The notes beneath the pieces are model-generated. The model saw nothing but the letters and a program-made list of their open reading frames with translations, was not told where the DNA came from and searched no databases. A stretch of 64,000 nucleotides of DNA, taken from the NCBI RefSeq assembly GCF_010450875.1, contig NZ_CP048421.1, forward strand, positions 62,001 through 126,000, written 5' to 3'. Source of the stretch: Sphingomonas insulae. GTDB lineage: Bacteria > Pseudomonadota > Alphaproteobacteria > Sphingomonadales > Sphingomonadaceae. Position numbers and translations under genes: made by a program. Positions 52,128 through 61,918 of the stretch are shown in pieces (the stretch's first letter is position 1; each line of letters opens with the position of its first letter).

Positions 52128-52235
52128 GTTAATGCGGGTATAGCGGGCGCAGCGGATACACAGGGTATATCGGATACACCGGTTACACCGGTTACGGCGC
52201 GTACGGCGAGTACAGCAGGTACAGCGGATAGCGTC
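52128..52235 (+). repeat. 9-bp tandem repeat array 3 (12 units)
   Basis: Twelve contiguous 9-mers, including GGGTATAGC, GGGCGCAGC, GGATACACA, GGATACACC, GGTTACACC, GGTTACGGC, GAGTACAGC and AGGTACAGC. It is the longest uninterrupted array, 108 bp, with the same GG-TACA-C pattern as array 1. Confidence 0.75.
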
Positions 52236-52338
52236 ATCCCGGCAGGGTATTGGCTCTAATCGCCGCCGCGGGAGCGAGCTAGCAAGGAGGCCCGATATTC
52301 GAAGGTACAGCGGCCGCATCTACCTCCGCGCTCCGTGC

Positions 52339-52365
52339 GGTTATCCCGAACACAGCGGTTACAGC
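52339..52365 (+). repeat. 9-bp tandem repeat array 4 (3 units)
   Basis: Three 9-mers (GGTTATCCC, GAACACAGC, GGTTACAGC) of the same family. Together with the scattered inverted copies near 51541-51720 they show that the whole intergenic region is seeded with this motif. Confidence 0.6.
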
Positions 52366-52420
52366 GACCACGTTAAACAGAGGGGCGGGGAGCTGAGAGA
52401 ACAGCGATTCATTCCCGCTG

Positions 52421-52438
52421 CCCCCCCCCCCCCCCCCC
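52421..52438. repeat. Homopolymer run of 18 C
   Basis: Eighteen consecutive cytosines lie about 270 bp upstream of the imuA LexA box. Such tracts are slippage-prone, and the exact length in any one assembly is uncertain. No coding frame crosses it. Confidence 0.7.
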
Positions 52439-52705
52439 GATCTCCGCATTCAATTGTGTCGCATGTAACCGCTATCTCGCATTTAACCGAGCGGTCGCGT
52501 GTATCGCTTTGGCAGTGCGTCGATCCCGCCTTGGTGCACCACCATCGCTGCGTCCGCATGCGGATCAGCGCAACGCGGTGGGGGAGGGGACACCGCACGA
52601 TCTCGAGCCCCGATTGATCGGCAAAGAAGCTCCGGCGGAAGCGGCACGAGCCAGCTCGCGCACTCCTGTCGTCGCAAGTGCCTTGACCGAACGCAACCAC
52701 TGAAG

Positions 52706-52720
52706 GAACGTATGGGGAAC
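52706..52720. promoter_or_regulatory. LexA (SOS) box upstream of imuA-imuB-dnaE2
   Basis: GAAC-GTATGGG-GAAC matches the alphaproteobacterial LexA consensus exactly and ends 18 bases before the imuA ATG. This is the usual position for LexA control of imuAB-dnaE2 cassettes. Confidence 0.88.
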
Positions 52721-52738
52721 GCTTAGAGTCTGTCCATC

Positions 52739-53500
52739 ATGCTTACGACACCCGATTCCCTCCGAAGTACGGTAGCCAATCTTCGGGCTATCGCGCTGCC
52801 CATCATGGATCACCGCATCATCGCCTTCGGCGTCGAAGCTCTGGACGATCGTCTCGGATGCGGCGGACTTCGTGCCGGCGCATTGCACGAAGTAGCGGCC
52901 CGGAGCTGTTCGTTGGTGGATGACGCGGCAGCCACGCTGTTCCTGGCGGGCATCGCCGCGAGGGAAGCCGGTGCAGTTGGTGGCCCGGTTCTATGGGCGA
53001 GCTGCCGAAATGATCTCTATGCGCCAGGACTAGAGCAAGCCGGGCTCGCTGCCGCGGACGTGATCTACGCACAACCGCCGGATGACGCCGCACTTCTCGC
53101 CGTCATCGAGGATGCCGTTCGCGATGGAACGCCTTCAGCGGTCGTCGCGGAGGCGGGGAGGGTGTCGATGGTGGCAACCCGCCGCCTCCAACTTGTCGCA
53201 GCCGAGGCTGATATGCCCGTGCTTCTCCTGCGTCGCCGGCGAACCCGCGACCAGGATCCATTGGGCGAGCCATCCGCGGCCTGGACCCGCTGGCGGATCG
53301 CCAGCGCTCCCTCGGCGCGCCTCGAGGTCGCCGGCGTGGGCCGACCACGCTGGTCGATCGAGCTGGCGCGCCAGCGAGGCGGCGAACCATTCTCCCTGGT
53401 AGTGGAGGGTTGCGATGAGACGGGTCGTCTCGCTGTTCCTGCCGCACTTGGCCATCGAGCGGCTGAGGCGGTTGGAACGGCCCGCACCGCGGCCGCCTGA
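52739..53500 (+). CDS. imuA: ImuA (RecA-like mutasome accessory protein)
   Basis: A 253-residue RecA-fold protein lacking a canonical Walker A. It carries IAFGVEALDDRLGCGGLRAG, LHEVAARS, VLWASCRNDLYAPGLEQAGL and DMPVLLLRRRRTRDQD. ImuA proteins in alphaproteobacteria support ImuB and DnaE2 in SOS mutagenesis, probably by contacting RecA filaments and ImuB. Its 3' end overlaps imuB by 86 bases. The start at 52739 lies just after the LexA box; the shorter start at the later Met is possible. Confidence 0.85.
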   Translation: MLTTPDSLRSTVANLRAIALPIMDHRIIAFGVEALDDRLGCGGLRAGALHEVAARSCSLVDDAAATLFLAGIAAREAGAVGGPVLWASCRNDLYAPGLEQAGLAAADVIYAQPPDDAALLAVIEDAVRDGTPSAVVAEAGRVSMVATRRLQLVAAEADMPVLLLRRRRTRDQDPLGEPSAAWTRWRIASAPSARLEVAGVGRPRWSIELARQRGGEPFSLVVEGCDETGRLAVPAALGHRAAEAVGTARTAAA

Positions 53501-55202
53501 GGTCGCCGCGCACCTGCTATCCGTCGAGGATGATCCCGGCGCCTGCTCCGTTCCCCGGGGCGGGAGTTGGCGCCCTGGCGCACGTTGGGCTCGCGCCGAC
53601 ACGGCAACGCCGCCGGACGTAGAACACCAGATCGCGACCCTGCCGGCGCACGCCCGACCCCCGATACGCGAATTGGGGCGGCGATCGGAATCGGCTGCGC
53701 ATCCATTTAAACGACCCGGTACGGCAATCCATCGCGATGCCGTCCGGCCCGAGGATCCGGCGCGACATGCGCCGCTGGCGCTGATCGACAAGGTCGGCCG
53801 GCGGGAGGAGGTGGTGGCGGCCTGCACTGCGGCAGTCGCGCTCGGCATCCATGTCGGCATGGCGGCGACGCATGCGCGCGCCCTGGTGTCGGACCTCGAT
53901 TGCCGGCCAGCGGAACGCCAAGCCGATGCCGCACTGCTCGATCGACTAGCCTTGTTGGCGGTGCGACGATGGACACCGATCGCAGCCGTCGCGCCGCCCG
54001 ACGGCCTCTGGCTGGACCTGACAGGCTGCGATCATCTCCATGGCGGCGAGGAACGCTTCTGCCGACGCCTGCAGTCCTTCTGCCGGCGCGCGGGGTTCAC
54101 CGCCCGGGTTGCGCTGGCCGATACCCCCGGTGCCGCCCATGCGGTGGCCCGCTTCGGAACGCACGACATCGCCATCGTACCGGCAGGGGAGGGCGTCGAC
54201 GCGCTCTCGTCCCTTCCGATCGCCGCACTGCGGCTGAGCGATAGCGCGCTATCCGCGGCACGACGGTTCGGCTTCGAGCGTATCGCAGATGTCCTGCCGG
54301 TCGCGCGCGGACCACTCGCGCGCCGCCTGGGACTGCCCGCGATCACCCGCCTTGATCAGGCGATCGGGGCGGTCGCCGAGCCGATCAGCCCGGTTGAAGA
54401 TGCGAGGGTGCCGATTGTCGAACGCCGCTTGCTGGAGCCGATCGGGACTGCCGAAGCCATCGCGCAAGTCATGGCGGACCTGCTCGAGGATCTGGCCGGA
54501 ATCCTGCGAGCAAGAGGCCTCGGCGTACGGGCGCTTCGCCTGACCGGCCTGCGGGTCGATGGCGGTGAGCAGGTCGTCGCGATCGGCACGTCGCGGCCGA
54601 CCCGCGAGGTGCCGCATCTCCTGCGGTTGCTGAAGCTCCGCATCGAGCGGATCGATCCGGGCATGGGTCTCGAACAGTTCCTGCTGGTCGCACCCCACAC
54701 CGAGCCCCTGGACGCGGTCGATCTCGGCGCCGTCCTTGCCGGCGAGACGCTGCAGCGCGATCCGGCGCGGCTCGTCGACGTCGTGGCGGGCCGAATCGGT
54801 GCGCGATCGGTCTTCAGGATCGCGCCCGTGCCGAGCCATGTTCCGGAGCGCGCGGTCACCCAGGCCGACCCCGTCGATGCACCGGGCCGCTGGCCGCTAT
54901 GGCAGCGACCCGTGCGCTTGCTCGCCCGACCCGAACCCCTGCACGGCGTCATCGCCTTGCTCCCCGATCAGCCGCCACGGCGCTTCGAATGGCGGGGCAA
55001 GCCCTATCAGGTCGTCGCCGGCGACGGCCCCGAGCGTATTCACGGCGAATGGTGGCGGCGCGACGCGGAGGTGTGGGCGGTCCGTGACTATTACCGGGTC
55101 GAAGACGGGGAGGGCGGGCGCTGGTGGGTGTTCCGCCGCGGTGACGGGTTCGAGGCGGAGACCGGCGACCTGAGCTGGTGGATGCACGGCATGTTCGCAT
55201 GA
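53415..55202 (+). CDS. imuB: ImuB (Y-family polymerase-like, non-catalytic)
   Basis: A 595-residue Y-family-like protein: [20 protein letters not shown] at the start, [40 protein letters not shown], and the site equivalent to the catalytic Asp-Glu reads [15 protein letters not shown], which lacks the acidic pair of true polymerases. ImuB acts as a hub between the beta clamp, ImuA and DnaE2. A ~75-residue segment between residues 45 and 120 is rich in Arg/Pro. Stop overlaps dnaE2 start as ATGA. Confidence 0.9.
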   Translation: MRRVVSLFLPHLAIERLRRLERPAPRPPEVAAHLLSVEDDPGACSVPRGGSWRPGARWARADTATPPDVEHQIATLPAHARPPIRELGRRSESAAHPFKRPGTAIHRDAVRPEDPARHAPLALIDKVGRREEVVAACTAAVALGIHVGMAATHARALVSDLDCRPAERQADAALLDRLALLAVRRWTPIAAVAPPDGLWLDLTGCDHLHGGEERFCRRLQSFCRRAGFTARVALADTPGAAHAVARFGTHDIAIVPAGEGVDALSSLPIAALRLSDSALSAARRFGFERIADVLPVARGPLARRLGLPAITRLDQAIGAVAEPISPVEDARVPIVERRLLEPIGTAEAIAQVMADLLEDLAGILRARGLGVRALRLTGLRVDGGEQVVAIGTSRPTREVPHLLRLLKLRIERIDPGMGLEQFLLVAPHTEPLDAVDLGAVLAGETLQRDPARLVDVVAGRIGARSVFRIAPVPSHVPERAVTQADPVDAPGRWPLWQRPVRLLARPEPLHGVIALLPDQPPRRFEWRGKPYQVVAGDGPERIHGEWWRRDAEVWAVRDYYRVEDGEGGRWWVFRRGDGFEAETGDLSWWMHGMFA

Positions 55203-58200
55203 CCGCCTATGTCGAGCTTCAGGTGCTCACCCACTTTTCGCTCCTCAGAGGGGCTTCCAGTCCGGAAGAGTTGTTCTCGGCCGCGGCACTGCTCGGCTAC
55301 CCCGCGATCGGCGTCAGCGATGTCGGCACGGTTGCCGGCGTCGTGCGCGCCTGGGAGGCGCAGAAGGCGACGGGCGTTCGTTCGATTGCCGGTGCACGCA
55401 TCGATCTCGCCTGCGGGCGGCGCCTGATCCTCTATCCGAGCGATCGCCCCGCCTGGTCGCGACTGACCCGCCTGCTGACCGTCGGCAAGCGCCGGGCGGG
55501 GAAGGGCGCATGCGAGCTACATTGGCATGATCTCGCGGCCTGGTCGGAGGGCGTGATCGCAATCCTGCTGCCGCACGAGGCGGATGAGGCGAACCGGACG
55601 GCACTGGCCGAATTAAAGGCGCTCTACGGGCGGCGCGGCTACATGGCGCTGTTCCAGCGGCGCAGGCCGAACGACGCTGTTCGGATTGATGCGCTCGCGC
55701 GGCAGGCCAGCACTTTAGGGGTGCGCGCCGTCGTCACCGGCGACATCCTCTACCACGCCCCCGACGCTCGGCTGCTTCAGGACGTGGTGACGGCCGTGCG
55801 CGAGAAATGCACCGTCGACGAGCTCGGCTACCGCCGCGAGGTCAATGCCGATCGAGCGCTGAAGTCGCCGGACGAGATGGTGCGGCGTTTCCGCGACTAT
55901 CCCGACGCATTACGCGCCAGCGTCGATATCGCGCGCGCCTGCACTTTCGACCTGGGGGAACTCGCCTACCAATATCCGCACGAGCGGATGATCGAGGGGC
56001 TGAGCGCGCAAGGCGCGCTTGAAAAGCTCGCAGGCGACGCGGTCGACCGAATGTTCGACGGGGCCGTCCCGCCCGCATACCAGACCCAGATCGCGCACGA
56101 ACTGCGGCTGATCGGCGAGCTCGGCTACGCTCCCTACTTCCTGACGGTCTTTGCGATCGTTCGCGAAGCGCGACGGCGCGGGATCCTGTGCCAAGGCAGG
56201 GGCTCGGCCGCCAATTCCTGTGTCTGTTTCGTGCTCGAGATCACCTCGATCGACCCGATCAAGCACGAACTGCTGTTCGAGCGGTTCGTGAGCGGAGAGC
56301 GTCGCGAGCCGCCCGATATCGACGTCGATTTCGAACATGAGCGGCGCGAGGAGATCATCCAGTGGATCTACGAGACCTATGGGCGCGATCATTCGGCGCT
56401 CACCGCGGTCGTGCAGCGCTACCGGGCGCGCGGTGCGGTCCGCGATGTCGGCAAGGCGCTGGGGCTCCCCGAGGACCTAACCTCGTCGCTCGCGGGCCTG
56501 GTGTGGGGCTGGTCCGCCGAGGGCGTCGGCGAGAAGCAGGTTGCCGAGCTGAACCTCGACATGGCCGACCGCAGGCTGCGCCTGACGCTCGATCTCGCGC
56601 GACGGTTGATCGGCGTGCCGCGCCACATGAGCCAGCACCCGGGAGGCTTCGTCCTCACCCATGATCGCCTCGACGACCTCGTGCCGATCGAGCCTGCGGC
56701 GATGGAGGATCGCCAGATCATCGAGTGGGACAAGGACGATATCGACGCATTGAAGTTCATGAAGGTCGACGTCCTGGGGCTGGGCATGCTTGGCGCAATG
56801 AATCGCGCCTTCAACCTGCTCGAGGACGCCAAGGGCGTGCGCATCGGGCTCGCCGATCTCCAGGACGACGATCCGGACGTGTTCGCCATGATCTCGAAGG
56901 CCGACACGCTCGGCACCTTCCAGATCGAGAGCCGCGCCCAGATGTCGATGCTGCCGCGCATGAAGCCCCGGCGCTTCTACGATCTCGTGATTCAGGTCGC
57001 GATCGTCCGCCCCGGGCCGATCCAGGGCGACATGGTCCATCCGTACCTGCGTCGGCGCGAAGGGCTCGAAAAGCCCGAATATCCACGCCCCGAGCTGCGG
57101 GCCGTGCTGGAGAAAACGCTCGGCGTACCGCTATTCCAGGAGCAGGCGATGAAAGTCGCCATCGTCGGCGCCGGCTTCACGCCGGCCGAGGCGGACCAGC
57201 TCCGGCGGGCGATGGCTACCTTCAAGTTCACCGGTGGGGTGTCGCATTTCTCGGAGAAGCTCATCGAAGGGATGGTCGAGCGCGGCTATCCACGCGAATT
57301 CGCCGAGCGCACGTTCCGCCAGTTGGAAGGGTTCGGTTCCTACGGCTTTCCCGAGAGCCATGCCGCCAGCTTCGCCAAGATCGCTTATGCCTCGGCCTGG
57401 ATGAAACACCATCATCCCGACGTGTTCTGCGCAAGCCTCATGAACGCGCAGCCGATGGGCTTCTATGCGCCGGCGCAACTCGTCCGCGACGCGCGCGAGC
57501 ATGGTGTCGAAGTGCGCGCACCCTGCATCAATGCGAGCCGATGGGATTGCACGCTCGAGCGAACCGGCGGTCGCTATCTCGCCGTCCGGCTTGGCCTGCG
57601 ACAGGTTCGCGGCCTGTCCAACGCTGACGGGGCATCGATGGTCGGCGCCCGGAGCACGACGCCGTTCGTTTCCGTCGAGGATGTCTGGCGGCGATCGGGC
57701 GTCCAGCGCGCCGCAATCGAGAAGCTGGCCGATGCAGATGCCTTCCACGCCTTCGGTGCCGACCGCCGGCAGGGGTTGTGGAAGGTGAGGGGGCTCGGCG
57801 AGGCGCCGCTTCCGCTGTTCGCCGCGGCGGATCGCGCGGCCGAGGGTTTCAGCGCGGAGGGCTCCGAACCCGAAGTCGCGCTGCGGCCGCTGACCGATGG
57901 TGGCGAGGTGATCGAGGATTATCGCGCGCTGCAGCTGTCGCTCCGCGCACATCCACTGGCGTTCCTGCGCGACGAACTGGCGCGGCGCGGGGTCACACGC
58001 TGCGGCGATCTTGCCGGCATTCGCGACGGCCGCCACGTCGAAGTCGCCGGCATCATCCTCGTCCGCCAGAAACCGGGCAGCGCCAAGGGCGTGCTCTTCA
58101 TCACGATCGAGGACGAGACCGGGATCGCGAATGGCATCCTGTGGCCCGATCGCTTCGAAGCGCAGCGTCGCACCGTCATGTCGGCATCGATGATCGGCAT

Positions 58201-58477
58201 GAAGGGCAGGGTGCAGAAGGAGGGCGAGGTCATCCACGTCATCTGCGACCGGATCGTCGATCATGGTACGCTGCTGACCCAAGTCGGCGCGATGTCGTTC
58301 CCTCATCGGACCGGGCGTGGCGACGGCGCGCGCCATGCCGGTTCGCCCGATCGCGGCGATGCCGGATACAAGCAGGGCGGGTGGAGCCCGGCCCCGCGGA
58401 GTTGCTATTGGCCACCGCACGCGGACGGCATGGATCCGGAAGACGTCGTCCGGTTCAAATCGCACGACTTCCACTGA
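55199..58477 (+). CDS. dnaE2: Error-prone DNA polymerase DnaE2 (ImuC)
   Basis: A 1092-residue C-family polymerase. It has the N-terminal PHP domain ([40 protein letters not shown]), the catalytic palm with [20 protein letters not shown] and [18 protein letters not shown] (catalytic Asp pair, about residues 371-375), a helix-hairpin-helix and an OB domain ([20 protein letters not shown]). DnaE2 performs mutagenic bypass with ImuA/B. The PHP metal residues appear altered, as in other DnaE2. ATG 55199 overlaps the imuB stop. Confidence 0.93.
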   Translation: MTAYVELQVLTHFSLLRGASSPEELFSAAALLGYPAIGVSDVGTVAGVVRAWEAQKATGVRSIAGARIDLACGRRLILYPSDRPAWSRLTRLLTVGKRRAGKGACELHWHDLAAWSEGVIAILLPHEADEANRTALAELKALYGRRGYMALFQRRRPNDAVRIDALARQASTLGVRAVVTGDILYHAPDARLLQDVVTAVREKCTVDELGYRREVNADRALKSPDEMVRRFRDYPDALRASVDIARACTFDLGELAYQYPHERMIEGLSAQGALEKLAGDAVDRMFDGAVPPAYQTQIAHELRLIGELGYAPYFLTVFAIVREARRRGILCQGRGSAANSCVCFVLEITSIDPIKHELLFERFVSGERREPPDIDVDFEHERREEIIQWIYETYGRDHSALTAVVQRYRARGAVRDVGKALGLPEDLTSSLAGLVWGWSAEGVGEKQVAELNLDMADRRLRLTLDLARRLIGVPRHMSQHPGGFVLTHDRLDDLVPIEPAAMEDRQIIEWDKDDIDALKFMKVDVLGLGMLGAMNRAFNLLEDAKGVRIGLADLQDDDPDVFAMISKADTLGTFQIESRAQMSMLPRMKPRRFYDLVIQVAIVRPGPIQGDMVHPYLRRREGLEKPEYPRPELRAVLEKTLGVPLFQEQAMKVAIVGAGFTPAEADQLRRAMATFKFTGGVSHFSEKLIEGMVERGYPREFAERTFRQLEGFGSYGFPESHAASFAKIAYASAWMKHHHPDVFCASLMNAQPMGFYAPAQLVRDAREHGVEVRAPCINASRWDCTLERTGGRYLAVRLGLRQVRGLSNADGASMVGARSTTPFVSVEDVWRRSGVQRAAIEKLADADAFHAFGADRRQGLWKVRGLGEAPLPLFAAADRAAEGFSAEGSEPEVALRPLTDGGEVIEDYRALQLSLRAHPLAFLRDELARRGVTRCGDLAGIRDGRHVEVAGIILVRQKPGSAKGVLFITIEDETGIANGILWPDRFEAQRRTVMSASMIGMKGRVQKEGEVIHVICDRIVDHGTLLTQVGAMSFPHRTGRGDGARHAGSPDRGDAGYKQGGWSPAPRSCYWPPHADGMDPEDVVRFKSHDFH

Positions 58478-58480
58478 GCC

Positions 58481-58765
58481 GTGGACCGGCTCCCTCGTCA
58501 CCAGCGCGTCGTCATCGCCCTGTCGGTCCACATCCTGCGGTCGGGCGTCACGCGATCGTCTGATAGCCGGGTCGATGGCGTCGAGGTCCGCCTCGCGTTG
58601 CGCTGCCTGCTGCCGCACTGTCTGGAGCGGTGGCCGCTCGAGCTGTATTGGGATGCCGCGGCCCAGGAGAACGAAATTGGCCGAGCGCAGGGCGTCACCG
58701 CAGCATTCAATGGCATCGTTCGCCAACTCCGCCGTGCCGGACGTTACGAAGAGGCTTCGCCATAG
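58481..58765 (+). CDS. Unknown small protein after dnaE2
   Basis: A 94-residue basic protein starting with GTG three bases after the dnaE2 stop. It contains RVVIALSVHILRSGVTRSSD and VRLALRCLLPHCLERWPLEL, with no family I recognise. Spacing suggests the same SOS transcript. It might be a local addition to the mutasome operon. Confidence is limited because it is short. Confidence 0.5.
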   Translation: MDRLPRHQRVVIALSVHILRSGVTRSSDSRVDGVEVRLALRCLLPHCLERWPLELYWDAAAQENEIGRAQGVTAAFNGIVRQLRRAGRYEEASP

Positions 58766-58927
58766 TCGGCATGTCACAGCGCGCGCGCGATTGAGACTCG
58801 CAAAGACGGTGCTTCCCGGTGGAAAGCGAACCGGCGCGATCGGGAACGCGGACAGGGGTTTCATTTTGCGAGCACATCGGAGCAGCCTCCCCTCCGAGCG
58901 GGCGGCTTAAGCCGCCCGGCTATCGTG

Positions 58928-59068
58928 TCACTCCTCCCAGAGCGGCTTGCGCTTGCGGCTGCGCTTGTGCGGGAGCCTTGGGGTGGAGGGTGCACTCGCG
59001 TCGATCTCCGCGACAATCGCTGCGAGATCCGTGAGCCATGCCTGATCGCGTGGGGCCTGTTTGCGCAT
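58928..59068 (-). CDS. Small basic protein, 46 residues
   Basis: The frame starts ATG at 59068 with GGAGG six bases upstream and ends TGA at 58928. The product starts MRKQAPRDQAWLTDLAAIVA and continues as a helix, then has a strongly basic tail PHKRSRKRKPLWEE. The ribosome site and amphipathic helix make it a likely real gene. Function unknown; the basic tail suggests nucleic acid binding. Confidence 0.55.
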   Translation of the reverse strand: MRKQAPRDQAWLTDLAAIVAEIDASAPSTPRLPHKRSRKRKPLWEE

Positions 59069-59313
59069 GTGAACCTCCGTCTGTTCGTTTGAAGACGGGG
59101 GCGGCTGGACGGTCGGGCGGGGTCGGGGTCACAGGACCGCGTCAGCGGCCGCGACGCGGGGCGTGGGGGTGCCGATTTTCTCAGCCGGACGCCTAGGGCG
59201 GACGGGGGTGAAAATTGGGGGCACCGCGCATCCTTGACGCCGGCCCCGCCCGATCGTCACGCTGGATTGTACGTCGACGACAGCTTCTTTCGACTTTGAG
59301 GACAGCACCGAGA

Positions 59314-59611
59314 ATGAGCGTGCTGACGCCGATCGAGCGACGCGCGACGCTGGTGACATTGGTCGTCGGCACGACCGAGACACGCGTCGGGCGATGGGCA
59401 GCGTTGACCGGGGAGGTCGAGATCCTCCCGCTCGTCTTTCATCCGCAGTGCAATTGGCGGATCGCGGTCGGCGGTGCGGGAGGACGAGCACACGCTGCTC
59501 GACGCCTCTGTCGACCTGCTCCAGCGCGAGCATCCCTGTGTCGGTTTGGACGCGAACCCCGACGGCCAGGCGCCGGGGCCCGACGTGTTCATCGCTCGTT
59601 GGCGCGCATGA
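59314..59611 (+). pseudogene. Unknown small protein gene with apparent frameshift
   Basis: One frame from ATG 59314 reads SVLTPIERRATLVTLVVGTT, then TGEVEILPLVFHPQCNWRIA, and then becomes Arg/Ala nonsense after about 59470. The frame one base further on becomes protein-like at the same point: EDEHTLLDASVDLLQREHP, then NPDGQAPGPDVFIARWRA, ending at 59611. A single-base shift near 59470-59476 would join them into a ~99-residue protein. It may be a true pseudogene or a sequence error. Family not recognised. Confidence 0.55.
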
Positions 59612-59981
59612 TGGTGAGGACACGGACCGTCCTGGACGGGTCGGCGGGGTCCTCAGAGCCCGCGGCGAGATCGGGGCTGTAATAGTCGATCTTCCACAAG
59701 CAGGCGGCGTCTTCGAACGCGAACGAACCCATGTCGTGCTCGCCATAAGGGTCGTTGCCGTGGTCGAAGGCGTCGAAGTCGCGGACCGCGCGCAGCAGTT
59801 CGGCGCGCTTGCGAAAACCCCGGAAGAGGGCGACGTCGCCGATCAGGGCGGCAATGCCGATGGTCATCACGACGCGGTTGTGGCCGGGGGTGGTGATGTG
59901 CTCCCGCAGCAGGTCGTTGAGCCGGGCGATCTCCGCCGGCCCGCCTGCCGGACGTTCGGACTGGGGCGTCTGCTCGGTCAT
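59589..59981 (-). CDS. DUF3768 protein
   Basis: A 130-residue protein with DUF3768 features: IARLNDLLREHITTPGHNRV, FDAFDHGNDPYGEHDMGSFA, CLWKIDYYSPDLAAGSEDPA and RTVRVLTIMRANER at the end. The family is common on sphingomonad and rhizobial plasmids and has no known function. GGAG lies upstream of the ATG at 59981. Its end overlaps the convergent frameshifted gene by 23 bases. Confidence 0.85.
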   Translation of the reverse strand: MTEQTPQSERPAGGPAEIARLNDLLREHITTPGHNRVVMTIGIAALIGDVALFRGFRKRAELLRAVRDFDAFDHGNDPYGEHDMGSFAFEDAACLWKIDYYSPDLAAGSEDPADPSRTVRVLTIMRANER

Positions 59982-60235
59982 GATGGTCTCCTTGTCCTGA
60001 CCCCGCCAATCGGGGCCTTTCGACAGGCGACAGGACCGCCGGGGCATAGCCGCGCCGATGCACCCGTGAGGGTCGCAACGAACGTGGAGAAGCCCGCTTG
60101 GGCGGGCTTGCGTCGGGGCGCGTCCCGGCGATGACCTGGGAGCCCGAAAGAGCCCCTCGGATTGGCGGCAGGGGAGACCATGGCCGTGCCCCAAGCCGCT
60201 GGACGGACGCGGAGGGCGGGCGCTATCCTCTGCCC

Positions 60236-60577
60236 ATGCAAACCGGAGCGGACATCGTCGCCCTGTGGCCCCGCTGGATGGACAGCGCTGCCGAGATGCT
60301 GCGGATGAACGCGCAGGTCCGCAGCCAGTGCTCGACATGCGGGACGATGCTGCGCGTCGAGCTCGAGGACATCGTCGCCCGTCACGGGCGCGACCATTCG
60401 CTCGTCGACCGGCTCGAGCGGTGCCGGATGATCGGGTGCATCGGCTCGACCTTCTACCTCGCGTCGCGGACCTATGGGCGCGCGTGGACGACGTTGCTCC
60501 GTGACCCGGCGCTCATCGCGAGCTTTGAGGCGCGTCGCGCGAGCACGCACGCCGCTCAGCGGAGCGGCCATGTGTAA
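60236..60577 (+). CDS. Unknown protein with CxxC motif
   Basis: A 113-residue protein with one CSTCGTMLRVELEDIVARHG segment (CxxC) and a second pair of Cys (CRMIGC), likely a zinc-binding fold, followed by FYLASRTYGRAWTTLL. Similar small proteins occur next to SRAP genes on plasmids. Its stop overlaps the SRAP start by eight bases, so the two are co-translated. Function not known. Confidence 0.7.
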   Translation: MQTGADIVALWPRWMDSAAEMLRMNAQVRSQCSTCGTMLRVELEDIVARHGRDHSLVDRLERCRMIGCIGSTFYLASRTYGRAWTTLLRDPALIASFEARRASTHAAQRSGHV

Positions 60578-61247
60578 TCGCTATCGGATATCCGCGAAGC
60601 AGGAGACGGTGATGCAGGCCTGCGGTTTCGATCCGCCCTATGCACCCGACGAGGTTTTCCCCCCTGCGCGCGAGATCTTCCCCACGGGCAAGAAGACGGC
60701 CCGTCATGGCCCCGTGATCCGGCGGTCGGCGGGCGGGAACCGACCGCTCGAGTTGATCCTGATGGAGTGGGGCTTCCCGACAAAGATCCCGAGCAAACGC
60801 AATTCCGAGGTGAAGCTCGACAAGTACGTGACGAACGCGCGCAACCTGTCGTCGAGCATGTGGAAGCCGTCGCTCGGTAGCCCGGATCGACGGTGCATCG
60901 TGCCGTTCACCCATTTCGCCGAGCCACATCCGGATGGTGGCAAGGGCGACGACAATCTGCCCAAGCAGATGTGGTTCTCGCTACCCGATCGACTCGTCGG
61001 GTTCTTCGCAGGCCTTTGGCGGCCGACCGAGCGCGGGGAGGCGTTCGCGTTCGGCACGACCGAGCCCAACGAGATCGTGCGGCCCTGGCACCCCAAAGCC
61101 ATGCCGGTCATCCTGCATCGCTGCGACCTGCTGACCTGGCTTGATGGCAGCACCGAGGACGCGATCGCGCTCGTCAAACCCTATGATGGCCCGATGTACA
61201 GCCAGGTCGAAACCCCGCGGGGCGATATGATCGAGGTGGACGCCTGA
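60570..61247 (+). CDS. SOS response-associated peptidase (SRAP, YedK/HMCES-like)
   Basis: A 225-residue SRAP protein. The catalytic Cys is at position 2 (MCNRYRISAKQE), and the conserved residues follow in YVTNARNLSSSMWKP (Asn/Ala region) and RRCIVPFTHFAEPHPDGGKG with the active Glu. WHPKAMPVILHR is the His-containing loop. It crosslinks to abasic sites in single-stranded DNA to protect them, consistent with conjugative intake. A strong hairpin terminator follows at 61305. Confidence 0.9.
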   Translation: MCNRYRISAKQETVMQACGFDPPYAPDEVFPPAREIFPTGKKTARHGPVIRRSAGGNRPLELILMEWGFPTKIPSKRNSEVKLDKYVTNARNLSSSMWKPSLGSPDRRCIVPFTHFAEPHPDGGKGDDNLPKQMWFSLPDRLVGFFAGLWRPTERGEAFAFGTTEPNEIVRPWHPKAMPVILHRCDLLTWLDGSTEDAIALVKPYDGPMYSQVETPRGDMIEVDA

Positions 61248-61304
61248 GGCGCGCGAGGCCGGACGAGCGTACGGGTCATGAACGGATCGACAGCGTTGAG
61301 CAGC

Positions 61305-61341
61305 AAGGGCCGGGGCGGCTCCGATGCCAGCCCCGGCCCTT
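61305..61341 (+). terminator. Hairpin terminator after SRAP gene
   Basis: A 12-base stem (AAGGGCCGGGGC pairing with GCCCCGGCCCTT) around a 13-base loop lies 57 bases after the SRAP stop. The following T-run is very short, so termination strength is uncertain. Confidence 0.6.
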
Positions 61342-61361
61342 TGACAAGCAGGTGAAAGGGG

Positions 61362-61381
61362 AGGGGGCCTTTCGACCCCCT
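61362..61381 (-). terminator. Possible terminator of the small membrane protein gene
   Basis: AGGGGG and CCCCCT are separated by eight bases immediately beyond the stop of the leftward gene at 61387. On the minus strand it is followed by CCCCTTTC, a weak pyrimidine tail. Confidence 0.4.
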
Positions 61382-61386
61382 GGGCT

Positions 61387-61551
61387 TCAGGCGAAGGGGT
61401 CGTATTCGTTGACGATGGTGAGCGAGCTCTCGTGATCGTCGGCGGTGATGACGGCGTATTGGGTGCCGACCGCGATGACCATGGTGGCGACCATCAGGGT
61501 CCGGGCGAGGCTGAGAGCGGATTTGCGGGCGATCCAGATATCGTTGAACAT
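61387..61551 (-). CDS. Small membrane protein, 54 residues
   Basis: The product starts MFNDIWIARKSALSLARTLM with a basic N-terminus and continues into one membrane helix (MVATMVIAVGTQYAVITA), then an acidic tail (DDHESSLTIVNEYDPFA). AGGAG lies about 8 bases before the ATG at 61551, which supports this start over the upstream ATG at 61584. No family recognised. A small single-helix regulator or structural peptide is possible. Confidence 0.6.
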   Translation of the reverse strand: MFNDIWIARKSALSLARTLMVATMVIAVGTQYAVITADDHESSLTIVNEYDPFA

Positions 61552-61918
61552 GTCCGAGGCTCCTGTGAAGCCGACGGGGTTCATCCCCGCTCGACAGGCG
61601 CCCGACAGGATGGGGAGGGGCCGCGATCACTTTTTTGCGCTCTGCAAAAAAGCCGTAGCGAAGCGCCCGGACCCTTCACGGGTTGATCGTACAAGGCCCC
61701 GACCCGGCCCAAGGATTGCGCCTCCAAGAGCGGGGTGAAGCGTGTCGGTCGGGAGCCGTCGTGGCGCAGCGCCGGACCGCCCTGTGACGCCCACCTCGCC
61801 ACCGGGTGCCGCCCCGCCTGATCGCGTAACCCTCCGCGTGGTATTCGAGCTCGGAGGATGCCCCGTAGGTCCGCATTACCCCTGACGGCGGAGCGCACGG
61901 AAAGAAATTGCCCGTTTC

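Larger units (their letters stand above)
51497..52738. other. Long intergenic region with repeat arrays (probable centromere/par operator)
   Basis: About 1.24 kb separates parA from imuA. It holds clusters of 9-bp tandem repeats with consensus GGTTACAGC on the + strand, several inverted copies (TGTAACCG around 51609 and 51619, CGCTGTAAC at 51712), and a run of 18 C. Reading frames that appear here are products of the repeats (Thr-Ala-Val and similar triplets) and are not called as genes. An origin of replication could also be included but no DnaA boxes or Rep gene were found. Confidence 0.6.

Noticed and set aside
51861..52235. Possible CRISPR array
   Set aside because: Units are 9 bp, contiguous and diverged; there are no spacers and no cas genes.
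51642..52259. Reading frames of Thr-Ala-Val type repeats on both strands
   Set aside because: They arise from the 9-bp phase of the DNA repeat, lack ribosome sites and have no non-repeat domain.
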